A stretch of 64,000 nt of DNA from Gemmatimonadota bacterium (GCA_029262115.1 JAJCZZ010000099.1:1-64000), one strand, 5' to 3'. Positions 44,651-54,421 are shown, counted from the stretch's first letter. Made by a program: numbers and translations. The notes: a model not told the origin generated them from the letters alone.

Positions 44651-44905
44651 ATGGCACATAAAAAAGCGGGTGGTTCCAGCCGAAATGGTCGGGACAGCAA
44701 CCCTCAGTTTCTCGGCGTGAAGCGCTTTGGCGGCCAGCCGGTCTCGGCGGGGAGCATTCTCGTCCGACAGCGCGGCACGCGCTTTCACCCCGGCCGTAAC
44801 GTCGGGCGTGGAAACGACGACACGCTTTTCGCGACCGTCGACGGTGTCGTGAAGTTCGAGCGGCTCCGGCAGAAGAAGGTCGTTTCGGTCTATCCGGCCG
44901 AGTAG
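44651..44905 (+). CDS. rpmA: 50S ribosomal protein L27
   Basis: This 84-residue protein begins [20 protein letters not shown], the L27 N-terminus that reaches the peptidyl-transferase centre, and has [18 protein letters not shown]. There is no N-terminal leader of the kind cleaved by Prp protease in Firmicutes. It follows rplU in the same transcript. After it come about 250 bases with no gene. Confidence 0.96.
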   Translation: MAHKKAGGSSRNGRDSNPQFLGVKRFGGQPVSAGSILVRQRGTRFHPGRNVGRGNDDTLFATVDGVVKFERLRQKKVVSVYPAE

Positions 44906-45163
44906 CGCGCCTTACGGGTCCATGGGTTCGGCGGCGCGCTGAGCGCCGTCGTACTTTTTGGCTTGTGAGGAACCCCGCGAAGGTGCATGGTGTTGAAGGT
45001 GCCAAGCTGTTTCGCGGCTTACCGAAGCTCGGTCGCTCCTGACCGCGAGGAGATCCATCCTCACGCTTCGACCCCGCTCTCCCCCGGGTCGGAAGACACG
45101 TACGCAACTCCGCATGTCGATCGTCCGTAGTACGTGGGTGAGAGCATAGCAGGGAGGTGGATG

Positions 45164-46180
45164 ATGATGGGAATCGACACACGCGGGCTTCGAGCCCGTG
45201 TGAATCGGTGGGGGGCCGAAGGTGGCTCTCGCGATCGCCGGGGGGTTTTGACCTTCCGTGCGCTGTTGATCCTTGCCGTGGTGCAGGCCCCGTTTTCGGC
45301 GGCCCTGCTTCGCGACCGCATGGTCGCCGATAGAACGCCCGTGCCCGCACTCGCTTCGGCGGAGCTGCTGAGCGCGGAACTCCCGCTCCACATGAACGAC
45401 CGCGTGTCGCGCTGGGTGGAGCGATTCCGGACGGACCAACGGCCCTCGTTCCAGCGCCTCCTCGGGAAACAGGGGCTGTACGCGGACATGATTCGCGCCA
45501 AGCTCGTCGAGCGGGACATGCCCGTCGACCTGCTGTACATGGCCATGATGGAGTCGGCGTTCTCGACCCGTGCGGTCTCCAGGGCTTCGGCCGTGGGCGT
45601 CTGGCAATTCATGGGTCCCACTGCTCTTCAGTACGGCTTGCGAGTCGATGAGTGGGTGGATGAGCGTCAGGATCCCGTCCGTGCGACCGACGCCGCCCTC
45701 GACTACATCGAGTGGCTGTACGACCGGTACGACTCCTGGTACCTGGCGGCTGCCGCCTACAACGCGGGTCCGGGGCGGGTCGATCGCATTCTGCGCCGCC
45801 ACGCCGACGGTCGCACCGGCGATGAGGACATCTACTGGGAGGTGCTGGAGCATCTGCCGCGTGAGACGCGCGAATACGTCCCGCGTCTGGTCGCCGCCAC
45901 GCACCTGGCTCAGAACGCCGAGGAATACGGGTTCTCGGTCAAGCTCGATAAGCCCTATCGCTACGAGCGGGTGTTCGTGCCTGCCGGCACGTCGCTAGCG
46001 CGGGTCGCTCGGGAACTCGGTGCGGACGAGAAGGTCCTTCGTGACCTGAACCCCCACCTGTTGAAGGGAATCACGCCTCCCGGCGAGACGTACCCGGTTC
46101 GCGTCCCGGTGGGCGAGACGTCCGTGCTGATCTCGTCGCTTCGGCGCACGACCCGCGTGTTGCGGCGGGCGGACGACTAG
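45164..46180 (+). CDS. Lytic murein transglycosylase, MltD-like, with LysM-like tail
   Basis: This 338-residue protein has a hydrophobic N-terminal helix (about 34-50) and an SLT domain. The catalytic Glu is in MAMMESAFSTRAVSRASAVG, and VWQFMGPTALQYGL and AAAAYNAGPGRV follow. A C-terminal segment (RYERVFVPAGTSLARVAREL then DLNPHLLKG) resembles a LysM peptidoglycan-binding fold. It cuts glycan strands with formation of 1,6-anhydro ends. Three ATG codons occur at 45161, 45164 and 45167 after AGGGAGG; I chose the middle one. Confidence 0.85.
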   Translation: MMGIDTRGLRARVNRWGAEGGSRDRRGVLTFRALLILAVVQAPFSAALLRDRMVADRTPVPALASAELLSAELPLHMNDRVSRWVERFRTDQRPSFQRLLGKQGLYADMIRAKLVERDMPVDLLYMAMMESAFSTRAVSRASAVGVWQFMGPTALQYGLRVDEWVDERQDPVRATDAALDYIEWLYDRYDSWYLAAAAYNAGPGRVDRILRRHADGRTGDEDIYWEVLEHLPRETREYVPRLVAATHLAQNAEEYGFSVKLDKPYRYERVFVPAGTSLARVARELGADEKVLRDLNPHLLKGITPPGETYPVRVPVGETSVLISSLRRTTRVLRRADD

Positions 46181-46242
46181 ACTCCGGGAGGGCGAGCCGT
46201 AAGTCCCGTCGCTCTCCTCGTAGATGGTCTCGAGGCTGCTAC

Positions 46243-46317
46243 AACGTCGATTACTACATCAGCTACGACGGCGGGCTGTCCTGGCAGTACATCGGGTCTG
46301 GCATGTACTGCAACTGA
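46243..46317 (+). pseudogene. C-terminal fragment with Asp-box motif
   Basis: About 24 residues (NVDYYISYDGGLSWQYIGSG and a final CN) read up to a stop at 46315 and contain the Asp-box S-x-D-G-G-x-x-W found in sialidase-like beta-propellers. No start codon or upstream domain is seen, and the gene before it ends at 46180. It appears to be the last scrap of a secreted protein. Confidence 0.35.
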
Positions 46318-46332
46318 CGGAAGGAGAGGCCG

Positions 46333-46623
46333 ATGCGGTCAGAACCTGACCGCCAGGTAGAGGTGGAGATCGCAAAGTCCAAGGCGCACATCGACGAACT
46401 CGTGGTCCAAGAGCGCACCGGGCTGGGAAGCTTGCTCCTTCAGTGGGTGTTGATCCTTCCCTTCCTTACGTTCGCTGTGTGGAAGTGGGGATGGGTGGTC
46501 GCCGCTGGAGCGGGGGGTGTCGCGCTCTTCACATCGTCGCGCGCACTTCGCCGGTACCTCCAGGCTCGGCACGACTTGGCAGAGGCTAGGCGGGAAATGG
46601 CCACCTTGGAACTGTCCCGCTGA
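46333..46623 (+). CDS. Small hypothetical membrane protein
   Basis: This 96-residue protein has an amphipathic, charged N-terminal helix (about 1-28), two membrane helices (about 32-50 and 52-68) and a C-terminal Arg/Ala-rich helix likely to form a coiled coil (RALRRYLQARHDLAEARREM). GGAAGGAGAGG lies upstream of the ATG, a strong ribosome site. The function is unknown. A GC-rich hairpin follows. Confidence 0.7.
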   Translation: MRSEPDRQVEVEIAKSKAHIDELVVQERTGLGSLLLQWVLILPFLTFAVWKWGWVVAAGAGGVALFTSSRALRRYLQARHDLAEARREMATLELSR

Positions 46624-46650
46624 TGGCGGGCCGGAGTACGAACGAGACCG

Positions 46651-46682
46651 GGGGGCGCTTCGCGACCATGCGGGGCGCCCCC
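46651..46682 (+). terminator. GC-rich hairpin after the small membrane protein
   Basis: GGGGGCGC (46651-46658) and GCGCCCCC (46675-46682) form a perfect 8 bp stem with a 16-base loop, 28 bases after the stop. It lacks a U-run. A 20-codon frame (46728-46790) follows but has no clear ribosome site and was not called. Confidence 0.5.
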
Positions 46683-46786
46683 GACTCGTGAGGTCAGGTA
46701 ACAGAGCGACTCGGTACGCTCTACTCTATGAGGAAGAGTGACGAGGGTTACAAGCGGACGACGCACTACGAAAGCGTGTTCCCCGC

Positions 46787-47149
46787 CTAGCCGGACTCCT
46801 GCGGGTCGGCGGGCCCACTGCTGGGCGATGCAGCATCGAGGGGCGGACCCCACCGGGTCCGCCCCTCCTGCGTGTCCCGGGCCGATGCGATGATCCGCCA
46901 GATCACGTCGCGCACGAGTTCGTCGTCGACGCCCTCGGCGCGGGCGATCTCGGCGGCGCGCCGCACGACTTTCGCCTCCTGCGTCGGGTCCATGACCGGG
47001 AGCCCCGCCTCGTCCTTGATGCGGCCGACCTCGAGCACCAGCTCGCGCCGCTCCCCGACCAGCCGGATGAGCGCCTCGTCGACCTCTCGAATACGGGCAC
47101 GTAAGGCTTCGAGGTCCGGAGCCGGGCCGTTGTCGTCCTTGGTCGTCAT
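46787..47149 (-). CDS. Chorismate mutase, AroQ type
   Basis: This 120-residue protein has the all-helical AroQ fold of chorismate mutase: LRARIREVDEALIRLVGERR, then LVLEVGRIKDEAGLPVMDPT and EAKVVRRAAE, which place the Arg and Lys residues that bind chorismate. It converts chorismate to prephenate for Phe/Tyr synthesis and has no fused dehydratase domain. It ends with a Pro/Ser-rich tail. The start overlaps the symporter stop (ATGA), an unusual neighbour for this enzyme. Confidence 0.88.
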   Translation of the reverse strand: MTTKDDNGPAPDLEALRARIREVDEALIRLVGERRELVLEVGRIKDEAGLPVMDPTQEAKVVRRAAEIARAEGVDDELVRDVIWRIIASARDTQEGRTRWGPPLDAASPSSGPADPQESG

Positions 47150-48630
47150 TCGGGGGCCTCGCCGGCGACGATGGGACCGCAGAAGCGATGCGTGTGCGCC
47201 TCCTCCTGACGGGAGGTCAGCAGACTCACGATGACGAGCACCGGCACGTGCACCAGAAGTCCCAGAACGCCTTCGTGCATGTCATACGGCTTCATTCCCG
47301 GGTTCAGCCAGAAGAAGGCCGCCGTGGACCACCCGGCGAGCAGGCCGGCCACAACCCCCCGGGTCGTGGCCCGCCTCCAATACATCGCGGCCACGATCGG
47401 CGGGGCCAACTGCGACACGATCCCGTAGGCGGTGGCCAGAAGTTGGACGAGCGACGATTCGGCGTCCAGAGCGGCGAAGTATGCGATGGCCCCGACCGCG
47501 ACGACCACCAGACGCATGAGGAGCCGCTGAGTGGCTTCGGTCAGGAGCTTGAACGGTCCGATCCCGTCTTCGACCACAACGGAAGCCGCAGCGTGGAGGA
47601 GGGCGTCTCCCGTCGACATCGATGCCGACAGCGCCCCGGCGCAGAAGAGTCCGACCACGAGCCAGGGGAGGTCCGTCTCGAGAATCATGAACGGGAGGAT
47701 GAAGTCGGCCTGGTCGGGGCCCCTCCCGAACATCACCCCGCTGAACCCGATCAGAAACACAGGAATGAGGAAGAGCTGGAACGTCGGGAACAGGATCACC
47801 GTGCGCCGGAGTGTGTCGTCGTTCTTCGCCGTGAAGGCCTTCATGAAGAGGTGGGGCCACATCATGAGGCCCACCGCGCTGATCAGGATGTACGTGCTGT
47901 ACGCGCCCCAACTCCATGGGTCTCCGGACGCGGTCAGGCCGGGCGTCACGAGCAACTCGGGTCGAGCCGCCTGAATTTGCTCGAACATGGGCAGGATCCC
48001 GCCGTACAGCCGGTTGGGCAGGTACAGCCCCAGCGTCCAGGCAATGACCACCATGAAGATGCCCTGAAACGTGTTGGTCCACCCGACTGCCATCGCCCCG
48101 GACACCAGCACGTACACGATGACGATTCCGTACGCCACGAGCGCCCCGAGCCAGAGCGGCACATGCCCATCGGTCACCGCCTCGATGACGATGCCGGCGC
48201 CCCGGATCTGGATGGTCACGTACGGGATGAAGGCGACCAGGCTCAGGAGGGCGACCAGGGCCGACAGTCCCTTGGAGGGGAAGCGCCCGGTCAGCAGCTG
48301 GGTCTGCGTCACGTAGCCGTGCCGACGACCGAGGGCTGCAGCCCTCGGTCCCATCCAGTAGAACGGGGCCATTCCCAGGACCCCGTACGACAGAATGTAG
48401 AACGCGGCCGCGCCCCGCCCGTACGTCCATCCCGGCCCTCCGAGGAAGGCGAACGAACTGAAGACGGTGGCGCCCGTGATGAAGTACATCACGAGGAGGC
48501 CAAAGCTACGGTCGGCGGCGACGAAGCCGGCCACCGACGAGGTTGCGCGCCGCCCGGCCATCAGCCCGATCGCGAGGGTCACGGCGAGGTAGACGCCGAT
48601 GAACGCCGTGATGAAGACCCAGCGCTCCAT
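47146..48630 (-). CDS. Sodium:solute symporter (SSS family)
   Basis: This 494-residue protein has about 13 membrane helices and the SSS pattern, with GATVFSSFAFLGGPGWTYGRG in the early helices, the sodium-site region FIPYVTIQIRGAGIVIEAV, and LFCAGALSASMSTGDALLHA. The ATG at 48630 overlaps the stop of the upstream DUF3311 gene by one base (TGATG). DUF3311-SSS pairs occur in several phyla and resemble the YhdT-PanF pair for pantothenate. The solute cannot be read from the sequence. Confidence 0.88.
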   Translation of the reverse strand: MERWVFITAFIGVYLAVTLAIGLMAGRRATSSVAGFVAADRSFGLLVMYFITGATVFSSFAFLGGPGWTYGRGAAAFYILSYGVLGMAPFYWMGPRAAALGRRHGYVTQTQLLTGRFPSKGLSALVALLSLVAFIPYVTIQIRGAGIVIEAVTDGHVPLWLGALVAYGIVIVYVLVSGAMAVGWTNTFQGIFMVVIAWTLGLYLPNRLYGGILPMFEQIQAARPELLVTPGLTASGDPWSWGAYSTYILISAVGLMMWPHLFMKAFTAKNDDTLRRTVILFPTFQLFLIPVFLIGFSGVMFGRGPDQADFILPFMILETDLPWLVVGLFCAGALSASMSTGDALLHAAASVVVEDGIGPFKLLTEATQRLLMRLVVVAVGAIAYFAALDAESSLVQLLATAYGIVSQLAPPIVAAMYWRRATTRGVVAGLLAGWSTAAFFWLNPGMKPYDMHEGVLGLLVHVPVLVIVSLLTSRQEEAHTHRFCGPIVAGEAPE

Positions 48631-48848
48631 CAGCGGTCCGGCGTCCGATGGCGGGCTTCCACGCGGTCCAATGCGTACAGGACGGGAACCGCGAGCCCGA
48701 CCCACAAGGCCGGCCAGAAGAACGAGAAGGGTAGTCCGAACACCCACGGTTCGATGCGAGACGCCACCAGCGCGCCGGGCCACATGACCGCGACGGCCAT
48801 GGCCACGAAGTAGAGCGCTGTGAGGGTCCGGGCGGTGCGCAGGCTCAT
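48630..48848 (-). CDS. DUF3311 small membrane subunit
   Basis: This 72-residue protein has two membrane helices (about 8-26 and 36-60) and a polar C-terminus (LDRVEARHRTPDR). Its place directly before an SSS symporter, with a one-base overlap, is the normal position of DUF3311 proteins. It is probably an accessory subunit that stabilises or regulates the transporter. Its start overlaps the stop of the beta-lactamase-like gene as ATGA. Confidence 0.78.
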   Translation of the reverse strand: MSLRTARTLTALYFVAMAVAVMWPGALVASRIEPWVFGLPFSFFWPALWVGLAVPVLYALDRVEARHRTPDR

Positions 48849-49804
48849 CGTGCGCCTCCCGTCCCCGACACGCGCCGCTTCAGCGCGATCGGCACCCGCG
48901 TTCCGTACGGCGTCGCTCCGGCCAACTTCGAGAAGTACCGGTACGCGGCTTCCGAGACGGCCTCGACGACCTGCCCGCCGTTACCCCCGTAGTTGGACAT
49001 CACAGACAGGACGTACGGCCGGTCGGGGAGCCCGACGAGGGCCCAGACCGTTGCGACGCCCGTGATACCGCCGGGCTTGAAGGCGATCGGCACGCTGGCG
49101 GGAACGGGCACTCGGACCGGCCCGCCCTTCGGAAGTTCCAGGATTTCGCGGACCCGGGCGCACGCAGACTCGGACATGGGCAGGTCGCACGTGGCGATCC
49201 GCTCCATGATCATGGCGGCGTCCCGAGGCGTCGACAGATTCTCGTCACCCCGCGCGGACGCCTCCGGCTGGATCATCTTCCTCTGGACCCGCGTCTCGGG
49301 CGCGCCGAGCGACGCGGACAGGCGATTGATCGCGTCCATCCCGATCGTGTCGATCAGCACGTTCGTTGCGGTGTTGTCGGAGAATACGATCATGTAGATC
49401 GCGTAGTCCTCGAGCGACAGCGCGGAGCCCCCGTCGGTCAGCAGTTGAAGCACGCCGCTGCCGGCGGTGCGGACCCGCTCGGTTAGTTCGATCCGGCGGC
49501 GGAGCAGGTCAGGGTCCGACTCTGCGGCTCGAAAGAGCTCCAGCAAAATCGAAATCTTGATCGCGCTCGCCTGGGGGAAGACGAGTTGGTCGTTCACCGA
49601 GAACCGGGTGCCGTCGGTCAGGTCGAGCACGTGCGCACCCGCCACCCCGTCGAAACCGCGCACGATCTCGGTCAACTCCGCGCGGAAGTTGTCTTGGAGA
49701 ATCCGCCGATGGTCCGGCTGGGCGTCGAGCGGCGTTGAGCTTCCTGCGACGAGCGTCATCGTCAGGCTCGAGATCAGCGCGGAGATTCGAGTGCGCACCC
49801 GCAT
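48845..49804 (-). CDS. Class A beta-lactamase-like serine hydrolase
   Basis: This 319-residue exported protein (signal peptide about 1-28, cleavage near DAQ) has the class A fold with Ser80-x-x-Lys83 (SAIK) and Ser142-Asp-Asn (SDN). The third motif is KPG at 243-245 instead of KTG or KSG. The omega-loop Glu of class A enzymes (ExxLN) is not evident; the region reads PEASARGDENLSTP. It may hydrolyse a peptide, ester or cell-wall fragment rather than beta-lactams. It leads an operon with DUF3311, a symporter and chorismate mutase, suggesting it releases a substrate for uptake. Confidence 0.82.
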   Translation of the reverse strand: MRVRTRISALISSLTMTLVAGSSTPLDAQPDHRRILQDNFRAELTEIVRGFDGVAGAHVLDLTDGTRFSVNDQLVFPQASAIKISILLELFRAAESDPDLLRRRIELTERVRTAGSGVLQLLTDGGSALSLEDYAIYMIVFSDNTATNVLIDTIGMDAINRLSASLGAPETRVQRKMIQPEASARGDENLSTPRDAAMIMERIATCDLPMSESACARVREILELPKGGPVRVPVPASVPIAFKPGGITGVATVWALVGLPDRPYVLSVMSNYGGNGGQVVEAVSEAAYRYFSKLAGATPYGTRVPIALKRRVSGTGGAR

Positions 49805-49869
49805 GTGGCTTCCCCAGGGCTTCGGGTCCCGTTTCGATGACAGGCGGAGAACCTATCGTCTCACGGCTG

Positions 49870-50676
49870 CTACCGCCCCTTCCACTCCGCGCGACGCTTC
49901 TCCGTGAAGGCCTGGATGCCCTCGCGCCCATCTTCGGACGCGAACGCTGCCAGGAACAGTTCTCGCTCGTACTGAAGCCCCGCAGACAGCGGCATCTCGA
50001 ACGCGGCGCGGGTCGCTTCCTTGGCCAACCGCAGCGACACCGGACTCCAGCGCGCCATCCGGCCCGCCAACTCGAGCGCCCGCTCCACATGCTTGCCCTT
50101 CGGCGCCAGGAACTCGACAAGGCCGATCCGATAGGCTTCCTCCACGTCGATCATGTCGCCCGTCAGCGCCATGCGGAGCGTATGCCCGCGACCGACGAGC
50201 CGGGCGAGCCGCTGCGTGCCGCCGCCGCCGGGAATCAGCCCGATGCGGATCTCGGCCTGGCTGATCTGCGCGGTGGCATCGGCCACGCGGATGTCACACG
50301 CAAGCGCCAACTCGGATCCGCCGCCCAGGCAGAAGCCGTGAACGGCCGCGATGACCGGCTTCGGGAAGTCCGCAACCGTTTCGTAGATCCGGCGGCGGTC
50401 GTAGACCGCGCGCTGTTCCATGTAACTCCGTTCGGCGAACTCCGCGATGTCGGCGCCGGCCACGAAGGCCTTTTCTCCCGCGCCGTGGATGACGACGACC
50501 CGGACGTCATCGTCGTTCGCCATGCGGTCGAACGCCTCCATCAGGAGCCGTCGCACCTCGGCGTTCAGCGCGTTGAGCTTGTCCGGCCGATTGAGCGTGA
50601 CCACGGCGATCCCGTCGTCGCGCGTGTGGACATCGATGGGCGTGTCGAGGGGGCGTTGCTCGTCGGGCTCGGTCAT
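49870..50676 (-). CDS. Enoyl-CoA hydratase/isomerase (crotonase family)
   Basis: This 268-residue crotonase hydrates 2,3-enoyl-CoA. It has the CoA-binding GAGEKAFVAGADIAEF, the oxyanion-loop GFCLGGGSELALACDI with its catalytic Glu, and QAEIRIGLIPGGGGTQRL with the second Glu. It is the last gene of a run with dehydrogenase, thiolase and aldehyde dehydrogenase, separated from the dehydrogenase by 30 bases. A beta-oxidation or phenylacetate-type role is plausible. Confidence 0.9.
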   Translation of the reverse strand: MTEPDEQRPLDTPIDVHTRDDGIAVVTLNRPDKLNALNAEVRRLLMEAFDRMANDDDVRVVVIHGAGEKAFVAGADIAEFAERSYMEQRAVYDRRRIYETVADFPKPVIAAVHGFCLGGGSELALACDIRVADATAQISQAEIRIGLIPGGGGTQRLARLVGRGHTLRMALTGDMIDVEEAYRIGLVEFLAPKGKHVERALELAGRMARWSPVSLRLAKEATRAAFEMPLSAGLQYERELFLAAFASEDGREGIQAFTEKRRAEWKGR

Positions 50677-50706
50677 AGGGAAGATCCGTCCGTCTACCAG
50701 GGGTCG

Positions 50707-51750
50707 CTATTCGGTCCAGTCGTAGAAGCCGCGGCCGCTCTTCTTGCCGAGACGGCCGTCCGCCACCATCTGCCGGAGAAGCTCCGGCGGTCGAAATGCT
50801 TCGGAGTCGAGCGTGTGGTGCAGGTATTCCGCGATGCCGAGGCGGACATCGAGGCCCACGAGATCGGTCAGCTTCAGAGGACCCATGGGATGGCGATACC
50901 CGAGCTCCATCGCCCTGTCGATGTCCTCGGCGCTCGCGATATCCTGCTCGACCATGCGGATCGCTTCCATCCCGAGCACGATGCCCAGGCGAGAGGACGC
51001 GAAGCCGGGCGCGTCCCGTACGACGATCGGCTCTTTTCCGAGACGCCTGGCAAAGGCGACGCCGGTGTCTCGAGTGCGCTCGGACGTTCGTGTGCCCCAG
51101 ACCACTTCCACCAGCTTCATGATGTGGACGGGGTTGAAGAAGTGCAGCCCGAGCACACGCGTCGGATCCGCCACGGACGCCGCGATGGCGTCGATGGACA
51201 GCGACGACGTGTTGGTCGCCAACAGCGCGTGCGCCGGGGCGGCGGCATCGACTGTGCGAAAGATCTTCTCCTTCAGCTCGAGCGACTCCGGTGCGGCCTC
51301 GACCACGAGGTCGGCGCCGTTTACCGCCTCCTCAATCGACGTCGTGCCGCGGAGGCGGGATACCGTGTTGTCTCGATCGTCGGCCGTGACCTTCCCGAGC
51401 TGGACTCCCTTGTCGAGGTTGGCGCCGATGCGTGCAAGGCCAGCTTCCACGGCTGTCTCGTTCACGTCGTAGACGCGCACGTCGCACCCCACGGCGGCGC
51501 ACACCTGAGCGATGCCGTGGCCCATTGTCCCCGCGCCCAGAACGGCCACCGTGGCGATCGCGTCGGCCGCCGCCTCGGCCGCTACGACGGCCTGCGCAGT
51601 CTCGGCGGCCTCCTCAGTCTCGGCGGCCTCCTCAGTCCCGGCGGCCTCCTCAGTCCCGGCGGCATCCGTAGTCCCGACGGCCTCCTCAGTCCCGGCGCCC
51701 GCGTCGACCGAAGCGTCCGTCTCCGGCGCCCTGCCCGCACCCTCGCTCAT
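50707..51750 (-). CDS. 3-hydroxyacyl-CoA dehydrogenase with acidic repeat extension
   Basis: This 347-residue enzyme oxidises 3-hydroxyacyl-CoA with NAD. The Rossmann motif is [13 protein letters not shown], the catalytic His is in [18 protein letters not shown], and NTSSLSI completes the site. Homologues start right at the Rossmann strand; here about 65 residues precede it, including six hexapeptides of the type TEEAAG (residues 21-56). ATG 51750 overlaps the thiolase stop (ATGA), so the extension is translated if this start is used. It acts with the flanking thiolase and crotonase. Confidence 0.88.
   Translation of the reverse strand: MSEGAGRAPETDASVDAGAGTEEAVGTTDAAGTEEAAGTEEAAETEEAAETAQAVVAAEAAADAIATVAVLGAGTMGHGIAQVCAAVGCDVRVYDVNETAVEAGLARIGANLDKGVQLGKVTADDRDNTVSRLRGTTSIEEAVNGADLVVEAAPESLELKEKIFRTVDAAAPAHALLATNTSSLSIDAIAASVADPTRVLGLHFFNPVHIMKLVEVVWGTRTSERTRDTGVAFARRLGKEPIVVRDAPGFASSRLGIVLGMEAIRMVEQDIASAEDIDRAMELGYRHPMGPLKLTDLVGLDVRLGIAEYLHHTLDSEAFRPPELLRQMVADGRLGKKSGRGFYDWTE
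51583..51690. repeat. Coding 18 bp tandem repeat (six copies)
   Basis: An 18 bp unit is repeated about six times in frame and encodes [12 protein letters not shown] hexamers. On the plus strand a unit reads TCGGCGGCCTCCTCAGTC. Copies differ at a few positions, including TTDAAG and TAQAVV. Copy number may vary between strains by slippage. Confidence 0.85.
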
Positions 51751-52970
51751 ACCGCCTCCACGAGCGTGGCGATGCCCTGACCCACTCCGATGCACATGCT
51801 GGCGAGGCCGCGCTTCGATCTGCGTCGGTCCATCTCGTGCACGAGCGTCGTGAGAATCCGGGCGCCTGAGCAGCCGACCGGGTGACCCAGGGCGATCGCG
51901 CCTCCGTTCACGTTCGTCTTTTCGGAGTCGAGACCGAGCTCCTTGATGCAGGGCAGGGCCTGTGCGGCGAATGCCTCGTTGAGCTCGACCAGGTCCAGGT
52001 CGTCCACGCTCCACCCCGCCCGCTTCAGCGCCTTCCGTGTCGCCGGGACCGGACCGATGCCCATCCGGTGGGGCTCCACGCCCGCGACCGCGCCAGCGAC
52101 GACCCGGACCAAGGGACGCAGGCCGAGCTCGCGTCCACGTTTGGCCGATACGATGAGGAGCGCGGCCGCACCGTCGTTGATGCCGGACGAATTCCCGGCC
52201 GTCACGCTCCCCCCCTTGGCGAACACGGGGCGTAGACGTGCGAGCGCGGCCTCGTCTGTGCCAGGGCGTGGGTGCTCGTCCTTGTCCACCAGGATGGGAT
52301 CTCCCTTCCGCTGCGGCACCGGGACCGGAACGATCTCCGGGTCGAAGCGGCCTTCCTCGATCGCCGCCGCCGCGCGGCGTTGGCTCTCGGCCGCAAAGGC
52401 ATCTTGGGCCTCCCGCGCCACGCCAAACTCCTGTGCGATGACCTCGGCGGTTTCACCGAGTCCGATGGTCCACTCGGGACTCAGGGCAGGGTTCGGGAAG
52501 CGCCACCCGAGGACGGTGTCCGCCACGTCCGGCACTCCCCGCGCGTACGCCGAATCGGACTTGAGCATCACGTACGGCGCGCGGCTCATCGACTCGACGC
52601 CCCCGGCAATGAATACGTCGCCCTCGCCGGCGTGAATCGCGTGGAACGCCGAGTTCACCGCCTGGAGCCCCGAGCCACACAGTCGGTTCAGCGTCTGGCC
52701 CGGCACCGTGACCGGGAGTCCTGCGAGTAGAAGCGCCATACGCGCTACGTTGCGGTTGTCCTCGCCCGCCTGGTTCGTGCAACCCAGGATCACATCGTCG
52801 ATCGTGTTCGGATCCACTCCGGTCCGCGCAACCAAGGTCGTGATGGTGATTGCGGCCAAGTCGTCCGGACGGATAGAGGCGAGCGCCCCGCTGTGCCGCC
52901 CGATCGGCGTGCGGACCGCGTCGATGATCCACGCGTCGCGGTCCGCGGCGGGGCGGCTCCCCGCACTCAT
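51747..52970 (-). CDS. Acetyl-CoA acyltransferase (thiolase), PcaF/PaaJ-like
   Basis: This 407-residue thiolase has the acylated Cys in [12 protein letters not shown], the His pair in NEAFAAQ and [17 protein letters not shown], and the second Cys in [13 protein letters not shown]. The segment [20 protein letters not shown] is characteristic of beta-ketoadipyl-CoA thiolases of the phenylacetate and protocatechuate pathways, so cleavage of a dicarboxylic 3-oxoacyl-CoA is possible. It overlaps the neighbours by ATGA on both sides. A general fatty-acid or acetoacetyl-CoA thiolase cannot be excluded. Confidence 0.9.
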   Translation of the reverse strand: MSAGSRPAADRDAWIIDAVRTPIGRHSGALASIRPDDLAAITITTLVARTGVDPNTIDDVILGCTNQAGEDNRNVARMALLLAGLPVTVPGQTLNRLCGSGLQAVNSAFHAIHAGEGDVFIAGGVESMSRAPYVMLKSDSAYARGVPDVADTVLGWRFPNPALSPEWTIGLGETAEVIAQEFGVAREAQDAFAAESQRRAAAAIEEGRFDPEIVPVPVPQRKGDPILVDKDEHPRPGTDEAALARLRPVFAKGGSVTAGNSSGINDGAAALLIVSAKRGRELGLRPLVRVVAGAVAGVEPHRMGIGPVPATRKALKRAGWSVDDLDLVELNEAFAAQALPCIKELGLDSEKTNVNGGAIALGHPVGCSGARILTTLVHEMDRRRSKRGLASMCIGVGQGIATLVEAV

Positions 52971-54421
52971 CGGTCGAGCGCCACCCAGACGCTCTTCACC
53001 TGCGTATACTTATCGAGAGCCGACTCCCAACCGAGGTCCCGCCCGAAGCCCGACTGCTTGTACCCTCCGAAGGGCGAGGCCGAGTCGTACTGGTTGTAGG
53101 TGTTGACCCACACCGTACCCGCTTTGATTTCGGCTGCCATGCGGTGGGCCGTGCCCACGTCGCGCGTCCACACGCCACTCGCGAGCCCGTAAATCGTGTC
53201 GTTGGCCTTTCTGATGGCGTCGTCGATGTCGTCGAACGGGATGACCGCGGCTACCGGTCCGAAGATCTCCTCCTGCGCGATGGTCATGCCCGGCTCGACG
53301 TCGGCGAAGACCGTGGCCGTTACGAAGTTGCCCTTGCCGTCCACGTCGGTCCGCTCACCCCCCGCGACCAGTCGGGCGCCCTCGTCCTTGCCCTTCTGGA
53401 TGTAGCCGAGCACCCGCTCCAGCTGCTCCTCGCTCACGATGGCGCCCAGCCGTGTGTTTTCGTCCATCGGGTCGCCGACGGTCATCTTTTCCGCGCGTCC
53501 CGCGAACTGCTCCACGAAGTCGTCGTAGACGTCGCGTTGAACGAGCACGCGCGAGCCCGCGGCGCACACTTCGCCCTTTCCGTAGAAGATCCCGGTCGAA
53601 GCGCCGCGCACGGCGGCCTTCAGGTCGGCGTCGGCGAACACGACGTTCGGGCTCTTGCCACCCAACTCGAGCGAGACCTTCTTGAGCGTCTCGGCGGCGT
53701 CGCGCATGACGATCTTGCCGACCTGCGTCGAGCCGGTGAACGCGATGGCGTCCACGTCAGGGTGACGGACGAGCGCGGCGCCCGCAGTCTCGCCGTAGCC
53801 GGGCACGACGTTGAGCACGCCCTCGGGAAAGCCGACCTCGGCCGCGAGTTCGCCGAGCCGAAGCGCGGTGAGCGGCGTCTGCTCGGCCGGTTTCAGCACC
53901 ACCGTGTTCCCGGTCGCGAGGGCGGGGGCCACCTTCCACGACGCGAGCGACAGCGGGAAGTTCCAGGGCGTGATGATGCCAACCACCCCGACGGGCTCGC
54001 GTAGCGTGTAGTTGAGGAACGGCCCCGCCACGGGGATCGTGGCGCCGTGGATCTTGTCGGCCATGCCCGCGAAGTAGCGGAAGTTCTCGACCACGCTGGG
54101 CAGGTCGACCTTACGCGCTTCGAAGTACGGCTTGCCATTGTCCGCCGTCTCGAGCGCACCCAATTCGTCGGCGTTCGCTTCGATGGCGTCGGCCAGCTTC
54201 CACAGCAGTCGCGACCGTTTGTGCGGGTTCATGGCCCGCCAAGCCTTCCCGGTGGCCGCGTCGCGGGCGGCCTGGACGGCGCGGTCGACGTCCGCCGATT
54301 TGGCTTCCGCGACCGAGGCGATGACCTCACCGGTGGCGGGGTTGATCGTGTCGAAGGTGGCGCCGTCGGCGGCGTCCACCCAGGCGTTGGCGATCCAGAG
54401 TCGATCGGGCGCGTCGCTCAT
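52967..54421 (-). CDS. NAD(P)-dependent aldehyde dehydrogenase
   Basis: This 484-residue enzyme has the ALDH motifs [38 protein letters not shown], the active-site Glu in [13 protein letters not shown] and the Cys in [16 protein letters not shown]. The tail reads [15 protein letters not shown]. It resembles betaine/phenylacetaldehyde dehydrogenases. It is followed by the thiolase with ATGA overlap, and a hairpin separates it from the upstream crotonase gene. The true substrate is unknown. Confidence 0.9.
   Translation of the reverse strand: MSDAPDRLWIANAWVDAADGATFDTINPATGEVIASVAEAKSADVDRAVQAARDAATGKAWRAMNPHKRSRLLWKLADAIEANADELGALETADNGKPYFEARKVDLPSVVENFRYFAGMADKIHGATIPVAGPFLNYTLREPVGVVGIITPWNFPLSLASWKVAPALATGNTVVLKPAEQTPLTALRLGELAAEVGFPEGVLNVVPGYGETAGAALVRHPDVDAIAFTGSTQVGKIVMRDAAETLKKVSLELGGKSPNVVFADADLKAAVRGASTGIFYGKGEVCAAGSRVLVQRDVYDDFVEQFAGRAEKMTVGDPMDENTRLGAIVSEEQLERVLGYIQKGKDEGARLVAGGERTDVDGKGNFVTATVFADVEPGMTIAQEEIFGPVAAVIPFDDIDDAIRKANDTIYGLASGVWTRDVGTAHRMAAEIKAGTVWVNTYNQYDSASPFGGYKQSGFGRDLGWESALDKYTQVKSVWVALDR

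Noticed and set aside
46728-46790. 20-codon frame starting at ATG 46728
   Set aside because: It has no ribosome site and no context; too short to support.
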